Shown: positions 8,952 to 16,228 of the stretch, one piece after another | How positions within the stretch are numbered: the first letter of the stretch is position 1 | Layout: each line of letters begins with the position of its first letter | NCBI RefSeq assembly: GCF_001941625.1 | Contig: NZ_CP016076.1 | Coordinates: forward strand, 2,542,001-2,606,000 | Direction: 5' to 3' | From: Actinoalloteichus fjordicus | GTDB taxonomy: Bacteria; Actinomycetota; Actinomycetes; Mycobacteriales; Pseudonocardiaceae | Length of the DNA stretch: 64,000 nt | The notes under the pieces: model-generated | The model's input: the letters and a program-made list of their open reading frames with translations, nothing else | What the model was told of the DNA's origin: nothing | The model's database searches: none | Made by a program: the position numbers and the translations under genes

Positions 8952-9824
8952 TCAGAGCCGGGCCGCGGCCGGGACGAGTCGGGCCCCGATGATCTCCAGC
9001 GGAGTGATCGAATGCACGTCGGGGACCGCCCCGATCACGCGGGTGATGCCCAGTTCGGCGGCGTCGCCCATGGTCGTGAGCAGTGCGTCGACGTTCTCTC
9101 CCCGGCTGCCCACGTCGAGCGGGAGGATCATCGTCTTCTCGATGTCGTCGTAGTCCCGTCCCTCCCGCTCGCAGTGCTCCCGAAGCACCGCCAGCTTGTG
9201 CGCCAGCTCGGGTCCGGGGAACAGGTTGCACGCCTGGGCGTACCGGGCCACCAGCCGCAGCGTCTTCCGCTCGCCCCCGCCCCCGACCATGACGGGCGGG
9301 TGCGGTCTGGACAGCGACTGCGGTGAGTTCAGCGGCCGGGCCAGCCGGAAGTGGGCGCCGACGAACGGCGACTCGTCGTCGGACCACATCCGCAGGGCGA
9401 TCCGCAGCGTCTCCTCGAGCTGCTCGAACCGCTGTGCTCTCGGCGGGAAGGGCAGACCGAGCCCGTCGGCCTCCTCCTGATACCAGCCCGCGCCGATCCC
9501 CAGCTCGGCACGCCCGCCGGAGAGCACGTCCAGCGCGGTGACGGCCTTGACCAGCACGGCGGGCGGCCGGTAGGTCGCGCCGGTGACCAGGGTCAGCAGC
9601 CGGACCCGTGACGTGTGCGCGGCGAGGAAGCCGAGCGTGGTGTACGCCTCCAGCATCGGGTCCTCCTGGGGACCCAACGAGCTGAACTGGAAGAAGTGGT
9701 CCATCACCGCGATCGAGTGGAAGCCGGTCTCCTCGGCCGTGCGGGCGACGGCCGCCAGCTCGGCGCCCAGTCTGCCGGGACCGTCGGGCCAGGCGAAGCG
9801 GTTGATCTGAAGACCGAGTTCCAT
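8952..9824 (-). CDS. LLM-class F420-dependent oxidoreductase
   Basis: A luciferase-like TIM-barrel oxidoreductase of 290 aa. Family features are the N-terminal MELGLQINRF strand, MDHFFQ, the LLTLVTGATYRPP strand, the GGRAELGIGAGW motif (about residues 98-109) and PPVMVGGGGERKTLRL. Most actinobacterial members use coenzyme F420; the substrate cannot be inferred. ATG at 9824 is preceded by GAGGGGA on the minus strand, so the longer frame to 9992 is rejected. It is transcribed alone and is convergent with the membrane-protein gene that ends 56 bases away. Confidence 0.85.
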   Translation of the reverse strand: MELGLQINRFAWPDGPGRLGAELAAVARTAEETGFHSIAVMDHFFQFSSLGPQEDPMLEAYTTLGFLAAHTSRVRLLTLVTGATYRPPAVLVKAVTALDVLSGGRAELGIGAGWYQEEADGLGLPFPPRAQRFEQLEETLRIALRMWSDDESPFVGAHFRLARPLNSPQSLSRPHPPVMVGGGGERKTLRLVARYAQACNLFPGPELAHKLAVLREHCEREGRDYDDIEKTMILPLDVGSRGENVDALLTTMGDAAELGITRVIGAVPDVHSITPLEIIGARLVPAAARL

Positions 9825-10043
9825 GCCGGGTCCCCTCTGGTGCTCGACGTGGCGTGCCCGCGTGCCCGCCCGAGTCAAGCACGACCCGTCAGACCGTGCT
9901 GATCGTCCGCTCCCCGCCTGCTGCGCAGGCCGGATCGGCCCCTGACGTCGGAATGCCCCGCCGCCGCTCGGGAGTGAGCGGTGACGAGGCATTCGCGTAC
10001 GTGCGGTGTCACGGCCGTCGAGTCCGACGCCCGCAGCGCGTCC

Positions 10044-10652
10044 TCAGTTGATCTTGACGCCCTTGGCGGTCTGGAAGCGCTCGGTGACGTCCGCCCAGTT
10101 GACGATGTTCCAGAACGCCTTGACGTAGTCGGCCTTGACGTTCTGGTACTGGAGGTAGAAGGCGTGCTCCCACATGTCCAGCATCAGCAGCGGGTAGCTG
10201 CCCGCGGGCAGGTTGCCCTGGTGGTCGTAGAGCTGTTCGAGCAGCAGCCGCTGCCCGAGCGCGTCCCAGGCCAGGATCGACCAGCCGGAGCCCTGGATGC
10301 CCAGTGCGTTGGCGGTGAAGTGCGCCCGGAAGCCGTCGAAGGAGCCGAAGGCCTCGTCGATCGCGGCGGCCAGCTCGCCGTCCGGCTTGTCGCCGCCGTC
10401 GGGCGAGAGGTTCGGCCAGAAGACCGAGTGGTTCACGTGGCCCGCGAGGTTGAACGCGAGGTTCTTCTGCAACAGGTTGACGGTGCCGAGCTGGTTCTTC
10501 TCCCGGGACTCCGCCGCCTGCTCCAGCGCGTCGTTGGCGCCCTTGACATAGGTCGCGTGGTGCTTGCTGTGGTGCAGCTCCATGATCTTGCCGGAGATGT
10601 GCGGTTCGAGTGCGCCGTAGTCGTAGGGCAGGTCCGGAAGGGTGTACGTCAC
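10044..10652 (-). CDS. sodA: Fe/Mn superoxide dismutase
   Basis: A cytoplasmic Fe/Mn-type superoxide dismutase of 202 aa that converts superoxide to H2O2 and O2. The four metal ligands are visible: His28 in MELHHSKHH, His75 in GHVNHSVFW, Asp159 in LLMLDMWEH and His163. The residue that helps set metal choice is a histidine in YDHQGN (His144), as in other actinobacterial enzymes, so Fe, Mn or cambialistic use cannot be decided from sequence. It starts with GTG (10650-10652) behind GAGGTGG. No signal peptide is seen. It is a single-gene unit on the minus strand. Confidence 0.95.
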   Translation of the reverse strand: MTYTLPDLPYDYGALEPHISGKIMELHHSKHHATYVKGANDALEQAAESREKNQLGTVNLLQKNLAFNLAGHVNHSVFWPNLSPDGGDKPDGELAAAIDEAFGSFDGFRAHFTANALGIQGSGWSILAWDALGQRLLLEQLYDHQGNLPAGSYPLLMLDMWEHAFYLQYQNVKADYVKAFWNIVNWADVTERFQTAKGVKIN

Positions 10653-11076
10653 GAGTAGCCACCTCGCATTGGTCTGTGGACGTAAGTCGCAGTAGATCAG
10701 CCCTAACGCTAAACCCGTAGAGCCCCCGTCTCACCTCGGGGTAGTCGCGACCCACCCCGTCCGTGCGGCGAGACACGTGCCGATCTTGAAACATCGGCCT
10801 AACCGCTCGGTAGCACGACGACGGCATCCTGGGCGTGTCGGCCTGCCGTCCACTCGGGGATGGACGACTGGTCCCTCACACACGGTGAACGGCAACCCGG
10901 ACTTCGGCCGCGCCGACCCGTTCGGCTGCACCACCTGGTCGGTGGACGACTGAACCGGTCCGGTGGGCTAAGGCCGGAGCGTCTCCCAGCCGAACACGAG
11001 CGAGACGGTCCACAATCGAAGGCCGGGATCACCGACACAACGACGTGTCGTCATCCCCGATGGAGGTGCCACCGCT
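10653..11076. other. Divergent intergenic region between sod and a small gene
   Basis: This 424-bp region must carry the leftward promoter of sod and the rightward promoter of the 75-aa gene. No clear consensus pair was found, although AT-richer stretches occur at 10690-10715 and 11015-11045. I see no coding capacity with a ribosome site. Confidence 0.5.
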
Positions 11077-11304
11077 ATGAGCGCTGATACGGCGACGGAG
11101 TCCGATGCCCGTTCGATCAGCACGCCGCCCAGCACGATCCTGCCCACGGTGCCGTGCAGCGTGGTCTGGAGTCGTGGCCACGCCTACGTGCTGGAAGGCG
11201 GGCCGGGGCAGGCCCGGTGGGTCGGCGTGGACGACCGGGGCCGCCCCATCGTGTTGACCAGTGCCGAACTCGCCCAGCGCGGGTGGAGTCGTACCTGGTC
11301 GTAG
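11077..11304 (+). CDS. Small conserved-looking protein of unknown function, 75 aa
   Basis: GGAGGT at 11062-11067 sits at good spacing before ATG 11077, which supports translation of this short frame. After a Ser/Thr-rich start (residues 1-22), the remainder reads as a compact beta-rich domain (SVVWSRGHAYVLEGG, WVGVDDRGRPIVLT, SAELAQRGWSRTW). There is no membrane segment and no cysteine pair: the only Cys is in PTVPCSVVW. I do not recognise the family. The next gene, a CDP-alcohol phosphatidyltransferase, starts 120 bases later, so the two might be co-transcribed. Confidence 0.6.
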   Translation: MSADTATESDARSISTPPSTILPTVPCSVVWSRGHAYVLEGGPGQARWVGVDDRGRPIVLTSAELAQRGWSRTWS

Positions 11305-11424
11305 GGACACCACGCACGCCCGCCGTCGAACCGGTGTGACAGGCTAGGAGCCTTGGCGGTGGGTCGGGCGGGTCCGGTGAGAGGGGACGCCTGTCGTCGT
11401 CTGGGGTGACGCAGGGGAGGCGTA

Positions 11425-12099
11425 GTGGGCGGCGATACCGGCATCGCCAGGCGCAGCGGGGCGGAGGCCTTTCTCGGCCCGGAGTTCGGCGACGGCATCT
11501 GGAACGCGATCCGCAACGACCGGCTCCTCACCGTGCCCAACCTGCTCAGCCTGCTCAGGCTGGTGGGCGTGCCGCTGTTCCTGTGGCTGCTGCTCGGTCC
11601 GCAGTACGACATGCTCGCGCTGCTGGTCCTGGTGTTCAGCGGGATCACGGACTGGCTGGACGGCAAGATCGCCCGCTGGCTGAATCAGTCGAGCGCGCTC
11701 GGGGCACTGCTCGATCCCTCCGTGGACCGGCTCTACATCTTGTCGACGCTCGTGGCGTTCATGATCAGGGGGATCGTCCCCTGGTGGCTGGTCGCCGTCC
11801 TGGTCGCCAGGGAGATCGTGCTCGTCGCCGCGCTGCTGATGCTCAGACACCACGGCTTCGGGCCGCCGCAGGTGCACTACCTGGGCAAGGCGGCCACCTT
11901 CACCCTGCTCTACGCGTTTCCCCTGTTGCTGCTCGCCGAGGGCGACTCCGCCTTCGCGGCGATCGCCAGCCCGTTCGGCCTCGCGTTCACGGCCTGGGGC
12001 TGCCTGCTCTACCTCTGGTCCGGTGCGCTGTATCTGATCCAGTTCGGCGGGGCGATTCGGCGCCTGCGCAGCTCCGCGCCGGGCGACGTGGCGGCCTGA
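11425..12099 (+). CDS. pgsA2: CDP-alcohol phosphatidyltransferase (PgsA2-like)
   Basis: A membrane-embedded phospholipid synthase of 224 aa that exchanges CMP of CDP-diacylglycerol for an alcohol headgroup. The full CDP-OH-P signature is present: TDWLDGKIAR, then G-ALLD-PSVDR, giving D-x2-D-G-x2-A-R-x8-G-x3-D-x3-D at about residues 75-97. Five to six hydrophobic helices follow. Likely products are phosphatidylglycerol phosphate or cardiolipin; the headgroup is not certain. GTG 11425 follows GGGGAGG. It heads a block whose order matches mycobacterial pgsA2-gcvH-garA-merR-DUF151-merR-gcvP, except that the DUF881 genes found between pgsA2 and gcvH in M. tuberculosis are absent. Confidence 0.88.
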   Translation: MGGDTGIARRSGAEAFLGPEFGDGIWNAIRNDRLLTVPNLLSLLRLVGVPLFLWLLLGPQYDMLALLVLVFSGITDWLDGKIARWLNQSSALGALLDPSVDRLYILSTLVAFMIRGIVPWWLVAVLVAREIVLVAALLMLRHHGFGPPQVHYLGKAATFTLLYAFPLLLLAEGDSAFAAIASPFGLAFTAWGCLLYLWSGALYLIQFGGAIRRLRSSAPGDVAA

Positions 12100-12342
12100 G
12101 CGCGGCGATGACGCCTCAACGGGGCTCCCGCGCAGTCGGAATCGATCCCGTCGGGCATGATTTCCGGGGACGGCCCTGTGTGGGCGTGCGGCGGACTTGG
12201 CAGGATGATGCTGACACTCGGCGGGCGGGGCAGTGATGCCGACGGCCTCGCCGTCGAGTGGCGGAAGTAGTCCCTGGCGCGTCACCGTCCGTCCGTACAC
12301 AGTGGACGGTCACGCCGAAGGAGAGTTTCGATCGGAGGCAGG

Positions 12343-12735
12343 ATGTCGTCGGTTCCTCAGGAGCTGCGCTTCACCCAGGACCATGAGTGGCTCGCGTCGG
12401 GCGACCAGGACACAGTGCGCATCGGCATCACCGACTACGCGCAGCAGCAGCTCGGCGACGTGGTGTTCGTCCAGCTTCCCCAGGTGGGAGAGAACATCTC
12501 GCAGGGGGAGACCATCGGCGAGGTCGAGTCCACCAAGAGCGTCTCCGACGTCTTCGCGCCGGTGACCGGCGAGGTGGTGTCGAGGAACGACGAGCTGGAG
12601 GAGAGCCCGGAGCTGGTCAACTCCGACCCCTACGGGGCAGGGTGGATGATCGAGGTAAGACTCGCCGACCCGAAGGCGTTCGAGGAGCTTCTCGACGCCG
12701 ACGGGTACAGCGAGCTGATCGCCGGCCAGGAGTGA
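12343..12735 (+). CDS. gcvH: Glycine cleavage system H protein
   Basis: The lipoyl carrier of the glycine cleavage complex, 130 aa, which shuttles the aminomethyl group from GcvP to GcvT. The lipoylated lysine is Lys65 in VESTKSVSDV, within a complete H-protein fold (FTQDHEWL at the start, LGDVVFVQLP, GAGWMIEVRL at the end). ATG 12343 is preceded by a weak AGGCAGG site. It lies upstream of garA and, as in mycobacteria, is separated from gcvP by regulatory genes, so H and P proteins come from different transcripts here. gcvT and the L-protein gene are not in the window. Confidence 0.95.
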   Translation: MSSVPQELRFTQDHEWLASGDQDTVRIGITDYAQQQLGDVVFVQLPQVGENISQGETIGEVESTKSVSDVFAPVTGEVVSRNDELEESPELVNSDPYGAGWMIEVRLADPKAFEELLDADGYSELIAGQE

Positions 12736-12754
12736 CGGCGGTCTGTCCTTCTGT

Positions 12755-12805
12755 CGCCGTCGACCGACGGCGACGGGGTGCTTCAGCCGCCGTCGACCGA
12801 CGGCG
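12755..12805. promoter_or_regulatory. Two identical 18-bp palindromes upstream of garA
   Basis: CGCCGTCGACCGACGGCG occurs twice, at 12755-12772 and 12788-12805. Each copy is an 8-bp inverted repeat with a 2-nt centre, and the copies are 33 bp apart, about three helical turns. The pair fills much of the gcvH-garA spacer. A paired operator is the simplest reading. Tandem hairpins in the mRNA are an alternative. Confidence 0.55.
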
Positions 12806-12915
12806 GACGTCCATGGTGAACAACCTGATCTCGGGAGTCGGGCCACGTGCGCTCTGATCGGCAAGGTAGTTTGAGACGAGCTTGGCATCGTTTATTCAGC
12901 AGGAGGAGAGCTCAG

Positions 12916-13377
12916 GTGAGCACGAACGACGGGCCCGGCGTTCCGCCGGAGCGGTCCCCGGAACAGACCTCCGTCTTCCGGGCCGACTTCCTCAGTGAGG
13001 TCGAGAATCCCGAGCATGCCGCACCGGAGCCTGCGGTCTCCGGCATCGACGCACTTCCCTCCGGGTCGGCACTGCTCGTCGTCAAGCGGGGGCCCAACGC
13101 GGGCTCCCGATTCCTGCTCGACCGGGAGACGACCAGCGCAGGCAGGCATCCGGACAGTGACATCTTCCTCGATGACGTCACGGTCTCGCGGCGACACGCG
13201 GAGTTCCGTCGCGAAGGCGGCGAGTTCGTCGTCGTCGACGTGGGCAGCCTGAACGGCACCTACGTCAACCGCGAGCCGGTGGACACGGCGGTGCTCGCCA
13301 GCGGCGACGAGGTGCAGATCGGCAAGTTCCGACTGGTGTTCCTGTCCGGCGTGTCCGGGGGTCAGGAACCACGGTGA
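12916..13377 (+). CDS. garA: GarA/OdhI-type FHA-domain metabolic regulator
   Basis: A forkhead-associated protein of 153 aa that in relatives binds and inhibits 2-oxoglutarate dehydrogenase and controls glutamate enzymes until phosphorylated by Ser/Thr kinases. GTG 12916 behind AGGAGGAGAG is preferred to the in-frame ATG 12847, since it gives the short N-tail typical of GarA. The FHA domain (about residues 55-145) keeps GRHPDSDI, the SRRH loop and GSLNGTYVN. The phosphorylation motif is EQTSVFRADFL: Thr18 matches the PknB site (Thr22 in M. tuberculosis), while the preceding PknG-site threonine is Gln17. The gene overlaps merR by 4 bp (GTGA). Confidence 0.93.
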   Translation: MSTNDGPGVPPERSPEQTSVFRADFLSEVENPEHAAPEPAVSGIDALPSGSALLVVKRGPNAGSRFLLDRETTSAGRHPDSDIFLDDVTVSRRHAEFRREGGEFVVVDVGSLNGTYVNREPVDTAVLASGDEVQIGKFRLVFLSGVSGGQEPR

Positions 13378-14102
13378 CCGCGGCCGGGCGGTCCGAGCGC
13401 GGTGCCCTCAGCATCGGCATGGTGCTCTCGCAGCTTCGTGCCGACTTCCCTGAGGTGACCATCTCGAAGATTCGATTCCTCGAATCCGAAGGCCTCGTCC
13501 GCCCGGCACGTACTCAGACCGGTTACCGACAGTTCAGCGAACAGGACGTCGAGAGACTGCGGTTCGTCCTCAGTGCGCAGCGTGACCACTACCTGCCACT
13601 CAAAGTGATCAAGGAACAGCTGGTGGCTGCCGACCGAGGAGTCGAGCTGGCCCTGCCTGAGGCAGGGCGGGCGCCCAAGGGCGTCACAGGTCATGGATTG
13701 CCGAGAGCGTCGGACTTCGCGAGTGGTGGCGAGATGCGGTTGACCAGGGAGGAGATGCTGGCAGCCGCAGGCATCACACCGGCGCTGCTCGCGGAGATGG
13801 AGCAGTACGGGCTGGTGAGGCCGGGGCAGGCCGGGTTCTACGACCCGGACGCGGTGGAGATCGCCCGCACGGTCCGTGCGGTCACCGCCTTCGGCATCGA
13901 GCCCCGGCATCTCCGCGCCCTGCGCAGTTCGGCGGATCGACAGGTCGATCTGCTGGCCCAGGCGGCGACGCCGATCGCCAGACAGCGCGACCCCGACGCG
14001 GGCGCGCGGGCCGAGGAGACGCTGCGTGAACTGGCGGCCTTATCGGTCCGGCTGCACGCGCTGCTGGTCAAGACCGGGTTGCGTGATGTGATCGGACGAT
14101 GA
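13374..14102 (+). CDS. MerR-family regulator (Rv1828-like)
   Basis: A MerR-family transcription regulator of 242 aa. The winged-helix domain occupies residues 13-85 (SIGMVLSQLR, ISKIRFLESEGLV, QTGYRQFSEQDVERLRF). The C-terminal part is longer than in metal-sensing MerR proteins, with a second helical unit (TREEMLAAAGI...YGLVRPG...FGIEPRHLRAL) and no cysteine metal site. This matches Rv1828 of M. tuberculosis in both form and neighbours. GTG 13374 overlaps the garA stop, so the two are co-translated. The signal it senses is unknown. Confidence 0.87.
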   Translation: MTAAGRSERGALSIGMVLSQLRADFPEVTISKIRFLESEGLVRPARTQTGYRQFSEQDVERLRFVLSAQRDHYLPLKVIKEQLVAADRGVELALPEAGRAPKGVTGHGLPRASDFASGGEMRLTREEMLAAAGITPALLAEMEQYGLVRPGQAGFYDPDAVEIARTVRAVTAFGIEPRHLRALRSSADRQVDLLAQAATPIARQRDPDAGARAEETLRELAALSVRLHALLVKTGLRDVIGR

Positions 14103-14250
14103 ACTCGGTCGCGGGCCGGTATCGGTCTGCTTCTCGTTCGCCGAGAATGAGAAGCGTATTGCGCTCATCGCGGGTAGCGTCGAAGACGACGGCAGGCGAT
14201 CCTCGATGGTGTGACGTCGTGGTGTGGTTCGCGGGAGGAGGCGAGACCCG

Positions 14251-14727
14251 ATGAGCAGTGAGATGCGCGTCGTGGGCGTACGGGTGGAACTGCCCGCAAA
14301 CCAACCCATTCTGCTACTGCGTGAGACCGAAGGCGAGCGGTACCTGCCGATCTGGATCGGTTCGGTGGAGGCCACCGCGATCGCGCTGGAACAACAGGGT
14401 GTCCGCCCGCCGAGGCCCCTGACACACGACCTGCTCAAGGACGTCATCGGGGCCCTCGGCCGAGATCTGGAGCAGGTGCGGATCACCGACCTCCAGGAGG
14501 GCACCTTCTTCGCCGAGCTGGTGTTCGACGGCGACATCCGGGTCTCGGCGCGCCCGAGTGACTCGGTGGCACTGGCGTTGCGCATCGGGGTGCCGATCCA
14601 CGCGGACGAGTCGGTGCTCGCCGAGGCGGGCCTGATCATCCCGGACGAGCAGGAGGACGAGGTCGAGAAGTTCCGCGAGTTCCTCGACTCGGTCTCCCCG
14701 GAGGACTTCCGAGGCGCGGACACCTGA
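14251..14727 (+). CDS. DUF151 bifunctional nuclease-domain protein
   Basis: A single-domain protein of 158 aa of the DUF151 / bifunctional nuclease (BFN) family. Conserved motifs are RVELPANQPILLLRE, YLPIWIGSVEATAIA, RPLTHDLL and RPSDSVALALR, with an acidic C-terminal tail (about residues 130-158). Plant BFN has RNase and DNase activity, but the biochemical role of the bacterial proteins is not settled. ATG 14251 follows GGGAGGAGG at 14233-14241. Its place between two merR genes is the same as Rv1829 in mycobacteria. Confidence 0.88.
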   Translation: MSSEMRVVGVRVELPANQPILLLRETEGERYLPIWIGSVEATAIALEQQGVRPPRPLTHDLLKDVIGALGRDLEQVRITDLQEGTFFAELVFDGDIRVSARPSDSVALALRIGVPIHADESVLAEAGLIIPDEQEDEVEKFREFLDSVSPEDFRGADT

Positions 14728-15239
14728 GTGAGTCGGGGGCTCCTGCTGCCCGCCTGCCTGCCGGAACATCGTCTGCCGATCCGAGCCTCGTCGTGGCGCT
14801 GTCGCCTGCGTCGTCGGTGGAACACCGCGAACACCTGGTCTCGCCACTCTCGTTCGGAGCCGCACCTCCGCCGTCCCGCGCCCACCGACCGGCGTCGCCC
14901 GTCGGCCTGCGGTGTCGCCGAGACCGTCGACGCTGCCGCGAGGGCTCCTGTGCCGTCCGGAGGCGCTCCCGTCGACTCCCGGTCGGCTCCGGCCACCGCC
15001 TCTCGGCCGGATCGCACCGTGATCGGCGCTTATCGGCCATGGTCTGCCATCGGCGCGTCACACGTCGCTCGGCGGCTCCGCGCGTCGCGTTGACCTGTCC
15101 TCACCACGGTCTTACGGTCGTGGTCAGACGGATGTCATCTGGAGCACCCCTTCAGGTCATCATGGCGGTCTCGGGACGTGCAGGCGATCATGAGGCGCAT
15201 CGTCGTCGGCCTTCAACGGCCGCACGAGAGGAGGCAGGC
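14728..15239. other. Long spacer between DUF151 gene and second merR gene
   Basis: This 512-bp region has arginine-rich open frames, including one beginning right at the end of the DUF151 gene, but no ribosome site or recognisable domain. The promoter at 15090-15118 lies near its right end. Confidence 0.5.
15090..15118 (+). promoter_or_regulatory. Promoter of the second merR gene with overlapping inverted repeat
   Basis: TTGACC (15090-15095), 17 bp, TACGGT (15113-15118) is a near-consensus sigma-70 promoter about 120 nt upstream of GTG 15240. An inverted repeat ACCACG (15103-15108) / CGTGGT (15119-15124) brackets the -10 element and could be a repressor or MerR operator. Confidence 0.65.
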
Positions 15240-15806
15240 GTGACTGAGGATTCGCCGGTCTGGTCGACCTCCGGTGAACAGGGCGAGCTGTTTCCCGACG
15301 AGTCGCTGCCGGACGAACTGGTCGGCTATCGCGGGGCGGCCGCCTGTCAGATCGCGGGCATCACCTATCGGCAGCTCGACTACTGGGCGCGAACGGGCCT
15401 GGTCGGTCCGTCCATCCGCAGCGCCCACGGCTCCGGCAGTCAACGGTTGTACTCCTTCAAGGACATCCTGGTGCTCAAGGTGGTCAAGCGACTGCTGGAC
15501 ACCGGGGTCTCCCTGCAGAACATCCGGGTCGCGGTCGAACACCTGCGGCGCCGGGGTGTGCCGGATCTGGCGCGGATCACGCTGTTCAGCGACGGGACCA
15601 CCGTCTACGAGTGCACCTCTCCGGAAGAGGTCGTCGATCTCCTCCAGGGCGGTCAGGGCGTCTTCGGCATCGCCGTGAGCGGAGCCATGCGGGAGATCAG
15701 CGGCACCATCCACGAGTTCCCCGCCGAGCGAGCCGACGGTGTGGCGACGCTCGAACCGGACGAGGACGAGCTGGCCCGCAGGCGTCGGGACCGGCGCACC
15801 GGTTGA
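15240..15806 (+). CDS. MerR-family regulator (Rv1830-like)
   Basis: A MerR-type regulator of 188 aa with a DNA-binding domain at about residues 27-100 (VGYRGAAACQIAGITYRQLDYWARTGLV, SGSQRLYSFKDILVLKVVKRLLDTG). A short C-terminal region follows, containing FSDGTTVYECTSPEEVVDLL and a charged end, with no metal-binding cysteines. GTG 15240 is set by GAGAGGAGG at 15226-15234. It corresponds to Rv1830. The downstream gene gcvP has its own riboswitch leader, so a direct operon is doubtful. Confidence 0.85.
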   Translation: MTEDSPVWSTSGEQGELFPDESLPDELVGYRGAAACQIAGITYRQLDYWARTGLVGPSIRSAHGSGSQRLYSFKDILVLKVVKRLLDTGVSLQNIRVAVEHLRRRGVPDLARITLFSDGTTVYECTSPEEVVDLLQGGQGVFGIAVSGAMREISGTIHEFPAERADGVATLEPDEDELARRRRDRRTG

Positions 15807-15904
15807 GTCCGTGGGTTCGGCGCGGCTCCTCGGGGTAGCCTTTGCGCGTAGTCGTCAGGGTCGCACCGGGGCTGTTCGACCGATTCCCCAGCGTGACCCG
15901 AACC

Positions 15905-16170
15905 TCGTGCGGGAGAGTCCGCATCACCCGGACGGGTGGTTCGGCGCCGAAGGAGCAACTCCTCCCCGGAACCTCTCAGGCAGCAGGGACCGCACGGGAC
16001 AGACGCCTCTGGAAAGCGGGTACGCGAGGCGAGGCACGGCCGCCGAGGCCGGTCTTCGCCGTGCTGCCCCGCCGACGGTGCAAGTCCGGCGCGGCCGAGC
16101 CGGACGAAGCTCTCAGGCGCCCGTGGTCCTCGAACGAGGACTCTCCTCGGGTGAGGACAGAGGGGGAGGA
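15905..16170 (+). ncRNA. Tandem glycine riboswitch upstream of gcvP
   Basis: Two consecutive aptamers are recognisable. The first runs from GCGGGAGAGTCCGC (15909-15922) through GCGCCGAAGGAGCAACTCC (15944-15962) and AACCTCTCAGGC (15970-15981) to GCCTCTGGAAAGCGG (about 16020). The second contains GCCGACGGTGCAAGTCCGGC (16071-16090), GAAGCTCTCAGGCGC (16106-16120) and ends at ACAGAGGGGGAGG (16157-16169). The CCGAAG/GCAA and CTCTCAGG blocks are the glycine-aptamer cores. In known tandem glycine switches, glycine turns on the cleavage system, so gcvP is probably induced by glycine. I cannot tell whether control is at transcription or translation, though the aptamer ends 59 nt before the start codon. 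Confidence 0.9.
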
Positions 16171-16228
16171 CAACACCTCACACCGCCCGTGGTGGGAGGC
16201 CATCGCTCCCGAGTCCTGAGGTTCGGCC

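Noticed and set aside
14728-15093. A 121-codon frame directly after the DUF151 gene
   Set aside because: No ribosome site apart from the end of the preceding gene, arginine-rich composition and no match to the conserved mycobacterial order.
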